From the NCBI GenBank assembly GCA_035939775.1, contig DASZFO010000134.1, forward strand, positions 18,973 to 82,972: a DNA stretch of 64,000 nucleotides. The letters are read 5' to 3'. Below, piece after piece: positions 57,369-64,000 of this stretch. Source of the DNA: Pirellulales bacterium. GTDB taxonomy: Bacteria; Planctomycetota; Planctomycetia; Pirellulales; DATAWG01. The position numbers were made by a program, and so were the translations under genes. The notes under the pieces are model-generated. The model was given only the letters and a program-made list of their open reading frames with translations. It made no database searches and was not told the origin of the DNA. The first letter of the stretch is position 1. The number at the start of each line of letters is the position of its first letter.

Positions 57369-58082
57369 ATGTCCAGCCTGACCATTTACGATCGAACCGG
57401 AAAAGAAGTCGGCCAGTACGACATCGATCCGGTGGAACTCGCTCCGCGAATCAGCAAGCAGTTGCTGCACGACGTGGTGGTGATGTACCAGTCGAATCAG
57501 CGGCTGGGGACGGCACAGACGAAGAGCCGCGGGATGGTGGCCGGCACGACCAAGAAGATGTATCGCCAGAAGGGGACCGGCAACGCTCGGGCCGGCTCGC
57601 GGCGTAGCGGAATTCGCCGCGGCGGCGGGCATATCTTTCACAAAATGCCGCGCGATTGGACCTATCGGCTACCGCGCAAGGCGCTGCAATTGGCCACGCG
57701 GATGGCGCTGGCCTCGAAGATCCGAGATTCGCAAGTCACCGTGATCGACGACTTGAAGTTCGACACGCCCAAAACCCGCGACATGGCCGCCATCCTGTCG
57801 GCGCTCAAGTGGCAGGGGGAGACGCTCTTGGTCGCCACGGTCGGCCACGACGCGAACGTGTACAAGTCGGCCCGAAACATCGCGCGCGTCGAGGTATCGC
57901 CGGTCGCAGAATTGAATGCCTGGACGTTGCTCGCGCCGCGGCGGCTATTGATCACTCGCGCCGCGCTCGACAAATTCAAGGAACAAGTGAAATCCAACGG
58001 CAAGCGCGGCGCCAAAGGACTAGCCGCGGAAACGAAAGACACGGAACCGAGAGACGCGCGACGACGGCGCAGGATTGATTGA
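57369..58082 (+). CDS. rplD: 50S ribosomal protein L4
   Basis: 237 aa. LTIYDRTGKEVGQYDIDP, then RQKGTGNARAGSRRSGIRRGGGHIFHKMPRDWTYRLPRKALQLATRMAL, the loop that lines the exit tunnel, and the C-terminal TLLAPRRLLITRAAL. In E. coli L4 represses the S10 operon; whether it does so here is unknown. A basic C-terminal extension (KERRDARRRRRID-like, about 30 residues) is longer than the minimal family. Confidence 0.96.
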   Translation: MSSLTIYDRTGKEVGQYDIDPVELAPRISKQLLHDVVVMYQSNQRLGTAQTKSRGMVAGTTKKMYRQKGTGNARAGSRRSGIRRGGGHIFHKMPRDWTYRLPRKALQLATRMALASKIRDSQVTVIDDLKFDTPKTRDMAAILSALKWQGETLLVATVGHDANVYKSARNIARVEVSPVAELNAWTLLAPRRLLITRAALDKFKEQVKSNGKRGAKGLAAETKDTEPRDARRRRRID

Positions 58083-58084
58083 TC

Positions 58085-58411
58085 ATGGCCACCGAAACGG
58101 AAGCCACCGAAACGCTGGAAGCTCCGCCACTTTTGGCGCCGCACCAGATCGTGCTGCGTCCGTTGGTGACGGAGAAGGGGGTCCATCGCTCGACGCGGCA
58201 TAACGCCTACTCGTTCGAGGTGAACACTTTGGCGACGAAGGCCGATGTGCGCCGAGCGGTCGAGGAATTGTTTAACGTCAAAGTCCGCCGAGTGCACGTG
58301 CAGAACCGCCGCGGCAAGCCGCGCCGCAGCCGGTTTCGCTTCGGACGGACCAAAGATTGGAAGAAAGCGATTGTCACGCTCGATCCCGAACACCGCATCA
58401 ACTTCTTTTAA
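58085..58411 (+). CDS. rplW: 50S ribosomal protein L23
   Basis: 108 aa. After an acidic lead (MATETEATETLEAPPLLAP), the core reads IVLRPLVTEKGVHRSTRHNAYSFEVNTLATKADVRRAVEELFNVKVRRVHVQNRRGKPRRSRFRFGRTKDWKKAIVTL. L23 sits at the tunnel exit and docks trigger factor and SRP. Its ATG is 2 nt after the rplD stop. Confidence 0.96.
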   Translation: MATETEATETLEAPPLLAPHQIVLRPLVTEKGVHRSTRHNAYSFEVNTLATKADVRRAVEELFNVKVRRVHVQNRRGKPRRSRFRFGRTKDWKKAIVTLDPEHRINFF

Positions 58412-58420
58412 GTGCATTCT

Positions 58421-59278
58421 ATGGGACTTCGCCGTTACAAACCGACCACTCCGGGCCGCCGCGGGGCGAGTGTCAGCGATTTCGCTGAATTGACCGCCGG
58501 CGCAAAGCCGGTCAAGGATCTCACCGTCCGCAAGCGGATGAGCGGCGGGCGGAACAATCAGGGGGTCATCACGGCCCGGCATCGCGGCGGCGGCCACAAA
58601 CGACGGTATCGGCTGATCGACTTCCGCCGCAACAAGGACGGGGTGCCGGCAAAGGTTGATTCGATCCAGTACGACCCGAATCGCAGCGCCCGCATCGCGC
58701 TGTTGCACTATGTCGATGGCGAAAAGCGCTACATTCTCGCCCCGGACGGATTGAAGGAAGGGGCTGAGCTAATGAGCGGTCCCGATTCGCCTCCGTCGGT
58801 CGGCAATTGCATGCCTCTGCGGAATGTGCCGCTGGGGATGACCGTCCACAGTATCGAGTTGCAGCCCGGGTGCGGCGGCCGGCTTTGCCGTTCGGCCGGC
58901 TCCGGCGCGACGCTCGTCGCTCGCGAGGCCGATTGGGCGCAGTTGACGCTCCCCAGCGGGGAAATTCGCCGCATTCCGGCGGCCTGCCGGGCGACAATCG
59001 GCACCATCGGCAACGCCGACCACATGAACATCAATCTCGGCAAAGCGGGGCGGACTCGTTGGCTCGGCTGGCGACCGCACGTGCGCGGCACGGCGATGAA
59101 CCCGATCGACCACCCCCATGGCGGTGGCGAAGGGCGGACAAAGGGTGGCCGGCATCCGGTCAGCCCGACGGGCAAGAGCGCCAAGGGTGGCGGCACGCGA
59201 AAGCGACGAAAGCCTTCGAACTCGGCGATTGTCCGCCGTCGCCGCTCGCGCCGTTATGGGCAGATCAAGATTCACTAA
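58421..59278 (+). CDS. rplB: 50S ribosomal protein L2
   Basis: 285 aa from ATG 58421 ([21 protein letters not shown]); an upstream GTG adds three residues only. The body has [45 protein letters not shown]. The C-terminal [49 protein letters not shown] holds the histidine near the peptidyl-transferase centre. An internal region ([21 protein letters not shown]) is also standard. L2 is required for subunit joining. Confidence 0.97.
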   Translation: MGLRRYKPTTPGRRGASVSDFAELTAGAKPVKDLTVRKRMSGGRNNQGVITARHRGGGHKRRYRLIDFRRNKDGVPAKVDSIQYDPNRSARIALLHYVDGEKRYILAPDGLKEGAELMSGPDSPPSVGNCMPLRNVPLGMTVHSIELQPGCGGRLCRSAGSGATLVAREADWAQLTLPSGEIRRIPAACRATIGTIGNADHMNINLGKAGRTRWLGWRPHVRGTAMNPIDHPHGGGEGRTKGGRHPVSPTGKSAKGGGTRKRRKPSNSAIVRRRRSRRYGQIKIH

Positions 59279-59349
59279 GGGGAATGAGCAGATCAGTTAA
59301 CGGGAACGAACAAGTCTATTAACGGATACCAACGGGAAGCGGTTGTCGT

Positions 59350-59634
59350 ATGGGAAGGTCGCTCAAAAAAGGGCCGTTCGTCGATCCAAAACTGTTCGGC
59401 AAAGTCGAGCGGATGATTGCCGGCGGCGGCCGCGAGCCGATCAAAACTTGGGCTCGGGCCTGCACGATCGTCCCGGAGTTCGTCGGCCACACGTTCCTTG
59501 TCCACAACGGCAAGCTGCACATCAAGGTGTTTGTTACCGAAGACATGGTCGGCCACAAGCTGGGCGAGTTCGCTCCAACGCGCACGTTCCGTGGCCACGG
59601 CGGCAAGTCGAAGGCTGCGGCGCCGGCAAAATAA
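59350..59634 (+). CDS. rpsS: 30S ribosomal protein S19
   Basis: 94 aa. [22 protein letters not shown], then [56 protein letters not shown]19 with S13 binds the 30S head near the A-site tRNA. Normal length and order. Confidence 0.97.
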   Translation: MGRSLKKGPFVDPKLFGKVERMIAGGGREPIKTWARACTIVPEFVGHTFLVHNGKLHIKVFVTEDMVGHKLGEFAPTRTFRGHGGKSKAAAPAK

Positions 59635-59670
59635 GTACGAAGGGCAAAGGACGAAGGACAAAAGACGACT
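59632..59670. repeat. Word repeat family A between rpsS and rplV
   Basis: agtacgaagggcaaaggacg and then aaggacaaaagacgac begin at the rpsS stop codon (taa-gtacgaag). The rplV ribosome-binding site (ggaggggatgg) follows. Confidence 0.88.
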
Positions 59671-59692
59671 TGGTTGGCGGAGGGGATGGATC

Positions 59693-60025
59693 ATGGCATA
59701 TACGGCAACCTATCGCTTCGCTCGGATCAGCGCCCGCAAGGTGCGGCCGATGGCCGATTTGATTCGCGGCAAGTTCGCCGACGAGGCGCTCGAGATTTTG
59801 AAGTATTTGCCGCACCGCGGGGCGCGGCTCTTGGAAAAAGTGCTTAAGAGCGCGCTGGGCAACGCGGAGGATCAGCGGGCGGGAAGCATCAGCAATCTGG
59901 TCGTGGTCGATGCTCGCGTCGACGGCGGCCCGATGCTCAAGCGAATTCAGCCGCGGGCCCGCGGCATGGCATTTATGATCAAGAAGCGGATGGCCCACAT
60001 CCGCGTTTCGTTGGACACCTTGTAG
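59693..60025 (+). CDS. rplV: 50S ribosomal protein L22
   Basis: 110 aa from the ATG at 59693; the frame is open far upstream but only this point gives the family start MAYTATYRFARISARKVRPMADLIRGK. Then LEILKYLPHRGARLLEKVLKSALGNAEDQ, and the beta-hairpin MLKRIQPRARGMAFMIKKRMAHIRVSL that lines the exit tunnel where macrolides bind. rpsC starts 9 nt later. Confidence 0.96.
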   Translation: MAYTATYRFARISARKVRPMADLIRGKFADEALEILKYLPHRGARLLEKVLKSALGNAEDQRAGSISNLVVVDARVDGGPMLKRIQPRARGMAFMIKKRMAHIRVSLDTL

Positions 60026-60034
60026 GAATAAGCA

Positions 60035-60730
60035 ATGGGCCAGAAAGTCAATCCGATCGGGTTCCGCGTGGGCATCATGGAGGGCTGGAAGAGCCGCTGG
60101 TATGCCTCGAAGCAGGAATTCAAGGAATTGCTGATCGAAGATTTTCGAATTCGCAAGTTCGTTCACGACAAGTACAAGTTCGCGGGGATTCCGAAGGTCG
60201 AAATCGAGCGGACGCGCGACGAAGTGAAGGTGGTGCTGCACACGGCCCGCCCCGGCGTGATCATCGGGCGCAAGGGGCAGGAAGTGGAGCGGCTGCAAGA
60301 AGAGTTGCAGCAATTGTTGGGGCGGCGAATCAACATCAAGATCGAAGAGATTTCCCGGCCGGAGATTTTCGCCCAATTGGTCGCCGAGGATATCGCCGAG
60401 CAATTGGCGAAGCGGGCCAGCTTTCGGCGGACGATGAAGCGGGCGGTCGAGACTTCGATGGAAGCCGGGGCCAAGGGGATCAAGATTCAATTGGCCGGAC
60501 GGCTCGGCGGATCGGAAATGGCCCGCCGCGAGAAGCAGATCTCCGGCTCGATGCCGCTTTCGACGTTGCGGGCGAAAATCGATTACGGTTTCACCGAGGC
60601 CGCCACGGCCCAGGGAAACATCGGCGTGCAGGTCTGGATCAATCAAGGTATGTACGAGGACGAGAGCCATGGCGCTGATGCCCAAGCGGGTCAAGCACCG
60701 AAAAAGCCAAAGAGGACGTATAAGAGGTGA
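60035..60730 (+). CDS. rpsC: 30S ribosomal protein S3
   Basis: 231 aa. MGQKVNPIGFRVGIMEGWKSRWYA, the KH domain with VVLHTARPGVIIGRKGQEVERLQEELQQLLGRRINIKIEEI, and the C-terminal QLAGRLGGSEMARREKQISGSMPLSTLRAKIDYG. S3 forms the mRNA entry channel with S4 and S5. Its last ~20 codons, a basic tail (QAPKKPKRTYKR), overlap the start of rplP in another frame. Confidence 0.97.
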   Translation: MGQKVNPIGFRVGIMEGWKSRWYASKQEFKELLIEDFRIRKFVHDKYKFAGIPKVEIERTRDEVKVVLHTARPGVIIGRKGQEVERLQEELQQLLGRRINIKIEEISRPEIFAQLVAEDIAEQLAKRASFRRTMKRAVETSMEAGAKGIKIQLAGRLGGSEMARREKQISGSMPLSTLRAKIDYGFTEAATAQGNIGVQVWINQGMYEDESHGADAQAGQAPKKPKRTYKR

Positions 60731-61085
60731 CGCCACCCGCGGCAACCGCGTGGTGTTCGGCGACTACGGACTCCAGGCATCGCAAGCGGGCTGGCTGAGC
60801 GCTCAGACGATCGAGGCGGGACGCGTCGCGGCGCAGCAGTATCTGCGGACCGAGGGGCGGCTTTACGTCCGCGTGTTTCCCCACAAACCGATCACTTCGA
60901 TTCCACTCGAAACCCGGATGGGAAAGGGTAAGGGGGAGCCCGAGTTTTGGGCAGCGGTCGTGAAGGAGGGGACGGTGCTGTATGAAATCAGCGGCGTGGC
61001 GGAAGAGGCCGCGCGGCTCTGCTTCGCCCGCTTGGCGCACAAAATGCCGGTGCGAGTGAGGTTCTTGCGAAGAAGAAGCGGGTGA
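60669..61085 (+). CDS. rplP: 50S ribosomal protein L16
   Basis: 138 aa. MALMPKRVKHRKSQRGRIRGDATRGNRVVFGDYGLQASQAGWLSAQTIEAGRVAAQQYLRTEGRLYVRVFPHKPITSIPLETRMGKGKGEPEFW is standard L16, which positions A-site tRNA. ATG 60669 or 60678 are both possible. Either way the gene overlaps rpsC by more than 50 nt in a different frame, which is unusual for this pair. Confidence 0.96.
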   Translation: MALMPKRVKHRKSQRGRIRGDATRGNRVVFGDYGLQASQAGWLSAQTIEAGRVAAQQYLRTEGRLYVRVFPHKPITSIPLETRMGKGKGEPEFWAAVVKEGTVLYEISGVAEEAARLCFARLAHKMPVRVRFLRRRSG

Positions 61086-61256
61086 CGCGGAGTGTTGGCA
61101 GATGGCAGTCGGCATGAAATGAGAATCTTGAGACGAGCGAGCGGGTGCCGGCGGTTGCAATCGTGTGAGTTGGAAGGCAGTGCATGGTGTCGTTAGCCGG
61201 TTCGCTTGCGAACCGGAGTTTATGCGCTAAGTGCGAGGGTTTGAAGAGGTTGAGCG
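61086..61256. repeat. rplP-rpmC spacer with two repeat types
   Basis: 171 nt where most bacteria have almost none. It has a loose family F word (ttggcagatggcagtcggca) at 61093-61115. It also has a perfect 9-bp palindrome ccggttcgc-tt-gcgaaccgg at 61197-61216, the same element found inside the DUF1549/1553 gene at 24533-24552. Confidence 0.85.
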
Positions 61257-61643
61257 ATGGCGAAAACAGCCGATTTGCGTGAGATGAGCGACGAGCAGAT
61301 CCGACTGACCTGGAAAGAGGCGGCGGAGCATCTGTTTCGTTTGCGGATTCAAGCTCAGACTGAAAAGATCGACGCCCCCAGCGAGCTGCGTCGCCAGCGC
61401 CGATTGATCGCCCGCTGCCAAACGATTTTGAACGAGCGCCGTCTAGCGGCGGCCAAGACGGCGCCTGCCAAGTCGCTTCCCGCGAAACCAGCGCCGGCCA
61501 AGGCGGCGACACAGAAGACGGCGCCGTCGAAGGTAGCGCCGACGAAGGCAGCGCACACGAAGGCAGTGCCGTCGAAGGTGGGACCAATGAAGCAATCCCC
61601 CTCGAAAACCGCGCCCGCGAAGCCAGTTGCCGCGAAGAAATAG
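61257..61643 (+). CDS. rpmC: 50S ribosomal protein L29 with long Ala/Lys/Pro tail
   Basis: 128 aa, about twice the usual L29. Residues 1-63 are the normal two-helix protein (LREMSDEQIRLTWKEAAEHLFRLRIQAQTEKIDAPSELRRQRRLIARCQTILNER). Residues 64-128 are a low-complexity extension of AK, APAK, APSK and APTK units. It resembles histone H1-like or other bacterial lysine-rich tails, and could bind rRNA or contact the tunnel exit. The tail is coded by degenerate gcg-ccg-xxg-aag units, so slipped-strand expansion is plausible. Confidence 0.93.
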   Translation: MAKTADLREMSDEQIRLTWKEAAEHLFRLRIQAQTEKIDAPSELRRQRRLIARCQTILNERRLAAAKTAPAKSLPAKPAPAKAATQKTAPSKVAPTKAAHTKAVPSKVGPMKQSPSKTAPAKPVAAKK

Positions 61644-61650
61644 GTGAAGT

Positions 61651-61980
61651 ATGCCCAAGAGAATGGAAATCGGCGTGGTGACCTCGGACAAGGGCACGAA
61701 GACGAGGCGGGTGGAGATTCCGCGCCTCGTCCGGCACGCGAAATACGGTAAGATTCTCCGCCGTAAGACGATTTGCCATGTGCATGACGAAGCAAACGAG
61801 TCGCATCAAGGAGACACGGTGGAAATCCGCGAATGCCCGCCGCGGTCGCGGCTGAAGCGGTGGGAGTTGGTGCGCGTGGTGTCGAAGAGTCGCGCGGTGG
61901 ATATCGGGGCGATGCGCGCCGCGGCCCGGATGAGGGAATCGGATAAAGAAGTCGGGCTGGAGGAAGAGAAATCGCCATGA
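61651..61980 (+). CDS. rpsQ: 30S ribosomal protein S17
   Basis: 109 aa. [77 protein letters not shown] is the OB-fold core. A helical, charged C-terminal extension ([28 protein letters not shown]) adds about 25 residues. The stop overlaps the rplN start (ATGA). Confidence 0.95.
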   Translation: MPKRMEIGVVTSDKGTKTRRVEIPRLVRHAKYGKILRRKTICHVHDEANESHQGDTVEIRECPPRSRLKRWELVRVVSKSRAVDIGAMRAAARMRESDKEVGLEEEKSP

Positions 61981-62345
61981 TCCAAATGCAGACTCGGCTC
62001 ACCGTGGCCGACAACACCGGCGCGAAGGAAGTGATGTGCTTCAAGGTGCTCGGCGGCAGCAAGCGCCGCACGGCCGGCCTGGGAGACGTCATCGTGTGCA
62101 GCGTCAAAACCGTCATTCCCGGCAGCGAAGTCAAGAAGAAGGCCGTCGTGAAGGCGGTGATCGTTCGCTGCAAGAAGCCGACCCGCCGCACCGACGGCAG
62201 CTACGTCCGATTCGACAACAACGCCGTCGTCTTGATCGACAACGAACAGAATCCGCGCGGGACGCGCATTTTCGGCGCGGTTGCCCGCGAGCTGCGCGAC
62301 CGCAATTTCATGAAAATCGTCAGCCTCGCCAGCGAGGTGGTTTGA
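61977..62345 (+). CDS. rplN: 50S ribosomal protein L14
   Basis: 122 aa, canonical. [71 protein letters not shown], ending [24 protein letters not shown]. It forms intersubunit bridges with 16S helix 14. It overlaps the neighbours on both sides by a few bases. Confidence 0.97.
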   Translation: MIQMQTRLTVADNTGAKEVMCFKVLGGSKRRTAGLGDVIVCSVKTVIPGSEVKKKAVVKAVIVRCKKPTRRTDGSYVRFDNNAVVLIDNEQNPRGTRIFGAVARELRDRNFMKIVSLASEVV

Positions 62346-62716
62346 TGCACATTCGCGCCAACGACATCGTGGAAGTGATCGCCGGCTTCGATCGGGGGAC
62401 GCGAGCGAAAGTGTTGCGCGTGCTGATCGAGGAGCGGAAAATCGTCGTCGAAGGGGTCAATCGGGTCTACAAGCACGTGCGGCGCAGCCAGAAGAACCCT
62501 CGGGGCGGGCGATTGTTCAAGGAAATGCCGGTTTCGATCTCCAACGTGATGCTCGTGTGCCCGGCGTGCAGCCGGCCGACTCGCACGGGCGCCCGGTTGC
62601 ACGACGACGGCAGCAAGCATCGCGTGTGCAAGCGGAAGACGTGCGGCAAGGAGATAGGACAGCTTTCCCCGCCGCGCGAAAAGAACCGGAAAAAGCCGGC
62701 CACTGCCAAGGCGTAA
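62345..62716 (+). CDS. rplX: 50S ribosomal protein L24, cysteine-containing form
   Basis: 123 aa from ATG 62345, overlapping the rplN stop by one base. KOW domain: [46 protein letters not shown]. After MPVSISNVMLVCPACSRPTRTGARLHDDGSKHRVCKRKTCGKEIG there are four cysteines (CPAC and CKRKTC) that could bind zinc. The common enterobacterial form lacks them. L24 starts 50S assembly. The tail is Lys-rich. Confidence 0.95.
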   Translation: MHIRANDIVEVIAGFDRGTRAKVLRVLIEERKIVVEGVNRVYKHVRRSQKNPRGGRLFKEMPVSISNVMLVCPACSRPTRTGARLHDDGSKHRVCKRKTCGKEIGQLSPPREKNRKKPATAKA

Positions 62717-62785
62717 AAGCAACGGACCGAGGCCAAAAGCGGTAATTCACGTTCCGCCGTCGGCCGATAAAACAGTTCCCGAATC

Positions 62786-63412
62786 ATGGCCAAGAAACAA
62801 AAACAAGCCGAAGAAGCCGCGGCGCCAAAGGGCCCGCCGCCGACCCCGCGTCTTTTGGAAAAGTACCGTGGCGAAATCGCCCCGGCGCTGCAGCAGAAAT
62901 TCAGTCGCGGGAATCCATTTGCGATCCCCAAGATCGAGAAGATCGTCATTAATATGGGCGTCGGGGATGCGGTCACCGAAAAGAAATACCTGGAAGAAGC
63001 GGTCACGGCACTAACGCAGATTTCCGGGCAAAAGCCGCTGGTGACCAAGAGTCGACAGTCGATCGCCGGTTTCCGCCTCCGGGAAGGGATGCCGATTGGC
63101 TGCAAAGTGACTCTCCGCGGAGCGCGGATGTATGAGTTCCTCGATCGCCTCATTTCGCTGGCCTTGCCGCGCGTGCGCGACTTTCGCGGGCTCAGTCCGA
63201 ATGGCTTCGATGGCCACGGGAATTACAGCCTAGGGCTTTCCGAGCAACTGGTGTTTCCCGAATTGAATCCCGACAAGTACACGCGAACTCAGGGCATGAA
63301 CATCACGGTCGTGGTTTCCGGTCATAGCGACGAGGAATCGCGCGAGTTGCTGCGCGGAATGGGGATGCCGTTCAAGGCGCCGGAAGTCAAGGGAAGCAAG
63401 GGAGCGGCGTGA
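62786..63412 (+). CDS. rplE: 50S ribosomal protein L5
   Basis: 208 aa. A charged N-terminal extension ([21 protein letters not shown]) precedes the normal body: [88 protein letters not shown]5 binds 5S rRNA and P-site tRNA. The ending [18 protein letters not shown] is slightly extended. Confidence 0.97.
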   Translation: MAKKQKQAEEAAAPKGPPPTPRLLEKYRGEIAPALQQKFSRGNPFAIPKIEKIVINMGVGDAVTEKKYLEEAVTALTQISGQKPLVTKSRQSIAGFRLREGMPIGCKVTLRGARMYEFLDRLISLALPRVRDFRGLSPNGFDGHGNYSLGLSEQLVFPELNPDKYTRTQGMNITVVVSGHSDEESRELLRGMGMPFKAPEVKGSKGAA

Positions 63413-63449
63413 CGCGGGCGGAAAGGCGACGCACAGAACAAGGAACTTT

Positions 63450-63635
63450 ATGGCGAGCAAATCGAAGAGAGCGATGGCGCTGAAGAAGCCCAAGTTCTCG
63501 ACCCGCCTTAAGCGGCGGTGCATGTTGTGCGGGCGGCCGCGGGCCGTCTATCGGAAATTCGGAATTTGTCGGATCTGCTTTCGTCAATTGGCGGATCAAG
63601 GCAAGATTCCCGGTGTGCGGAAGGCGAGTTGGTAA
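63450..63635 (+). CDS. rpsN: 30S ribosomal protein S14, zinc type (type Z)
   Basis: 61 aa, the short zinc-binding form. [40 protein letters not shown] has the four ligands in CMLC and CRIC. S14 binds 16S rRNA in the 30S head. The last residues RKASW are typical. Confidence 0.97.
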   Translation: MASKSKRAMALKKPKFSTRLKRRCMLCGRPRAVYRKFGICRICFRQLADQGKIPGVRKASW

Positions 63636-63650
63636 GGGGACCAAAACCAC

Positions 63651-64000
63651 ATGATGACTGACCCGATCGCCGATATGTTGACCCGCATCCGTAACGCGGT
63701 GCGCGTCGAGCGGCCCAGCGTCGATATGCCCACTTCCAAGGTCAAACGCGGCTTGGCCGAAGTGCTCAAGCGCGAAGGTTATATCTGGGACTGGAAGGAA
63801 GTCGACGGCAAACCGGCTGCTCAGCTCCGCATCGATTTGAAGTATGGACCGAACGGAGAGCGCGTCATCCGTCACCTGAAGCGCGTGAGCAAACCGGGGT
63901 CGCGCGTATATCGCGGCGCGGCGCGGCTCAAGCCGATCCTCAACGGCCTGGGGATTTCGATCCTCAGCACCAGCCGCGGAGTGATCAGCGATCGCGAGGC
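63651..64000 (+). CDS. rpsH: 30S ribosomal protein S8, partial (runs off the window)
   Basis: 116 complete codons from ATG 63651 (a second ATG follows at once). MTDPIADMLTRIRNAVRVERPSVDMPTSKVKRGLAEVLKREGYI is the N-terminal domain. GPNGERVIRHLKRVSKPGSRVYRGAARLKPILNGLGISILSTSRGVISDRE is most of the C-terminal domain that binds 16S helix 21. About 15 residues are missing beyond the window edge. The gene order predicts rplF next. Confidence 0.96.
   Translation, partial: MMTDPIADMLTRIRNAVRVERPSVDMPTSKVKRGLAEVLKREGYIWDWKEVDGKPAAQLRIDLKYGPNGERVIRHLKRVSKPGSRVYRGAARLKPILNGLGISILSTSRGVISDRE

Overview
The window is GC-rich, gene-dense bacterial DNA that reads as a chromosome segment of a planctomycete, probably Pirellulales-like. 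The order-level call is inference. The phylum call rests on several gene types. There is a PSCyt1/DUF1549/DUF1553 protein followed by a DUF1501 protein. There is an ECF sigma factor close to a membrane-anchored Ser/Thr kinase with an N-terminal helical module. There is a large protein with the planctomycete J-like N-terminus. A formylmethanofuran:H4MPT formyltransferase lies outside any methanogen context. There are also many secreted or anchored proteins of unknown function. No tRNA, rRNA, CRISPR array, integrase or transposase was recognised.

Layout. 1-7 kb: a LarA-like (DUF2088) protein converges on a three-gene minus-strand operon of membrane adaptors (GAF-HlyD, HlyD, and a PqqD-like/M50 protease/HlyD fusion). 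7-16 kb: housekeeping genes (Cys/Met PLP enzyme, infA, lysA, sat, rsmG) and an ECF sigma factor. 15.3-16.6 kb: DUF1643 and a DUF433/DUF5615 toxin-antitoxin pair sit between the sigma factor and a Ser/Thr kinase. 20.4-22.9 kb: a compact, less GC-rich minus-strand operon encodes a small unknown protein, a Cas4-like 4Fe-4S nuclease and a YprB-like DEDD exonuclease. I consider it the best candidate for an undescribed nucleic-acid processing or defence system here. 23-30.9 kb: DUF1549/1553, DUF1501, a CbiM/NikMN transporter component, ftr, an LRR protein and glnB. 31-34.4 kb: ATP-type pckA, a vapBC pair and an FMN-binding protein. 34.7-39.7 kb: a LolD/LolE-type ABC transporter operon with three exported or anchored proteins. 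39.8-46.6 kb: lnt, two secreted proteins, a toxin-antitoxin locus whose toxin is broken by an in-frame TGA, a TPR protein, a methyltransferase and a VOC protein. 46.9-54.4 kb: a J-like/PEGA-like protein, ftsH, an SH3 protein and a DUF4432 protein. 55.2-64 kb: an XRE regulator, then the S10-spc ribosomal operon from rpsJ into rpsH, which runs off the window end.

A second theme is repeats. At least nine families of short word repeats and hairpin elements lie between genes. They recur across the window, often as inverted pairs. They supply stop codons or C-terminal codons to several genes (the 68-1360 gene, the M50 gene, lysA, the kinase, ftr, pckA, the DUF6807 gene). They underlie the N-terminus of lnt and lie in frame inside two exported proteins. 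They also interrupt the ribosomal operon. This is visible directly; its mechanism is unknown.
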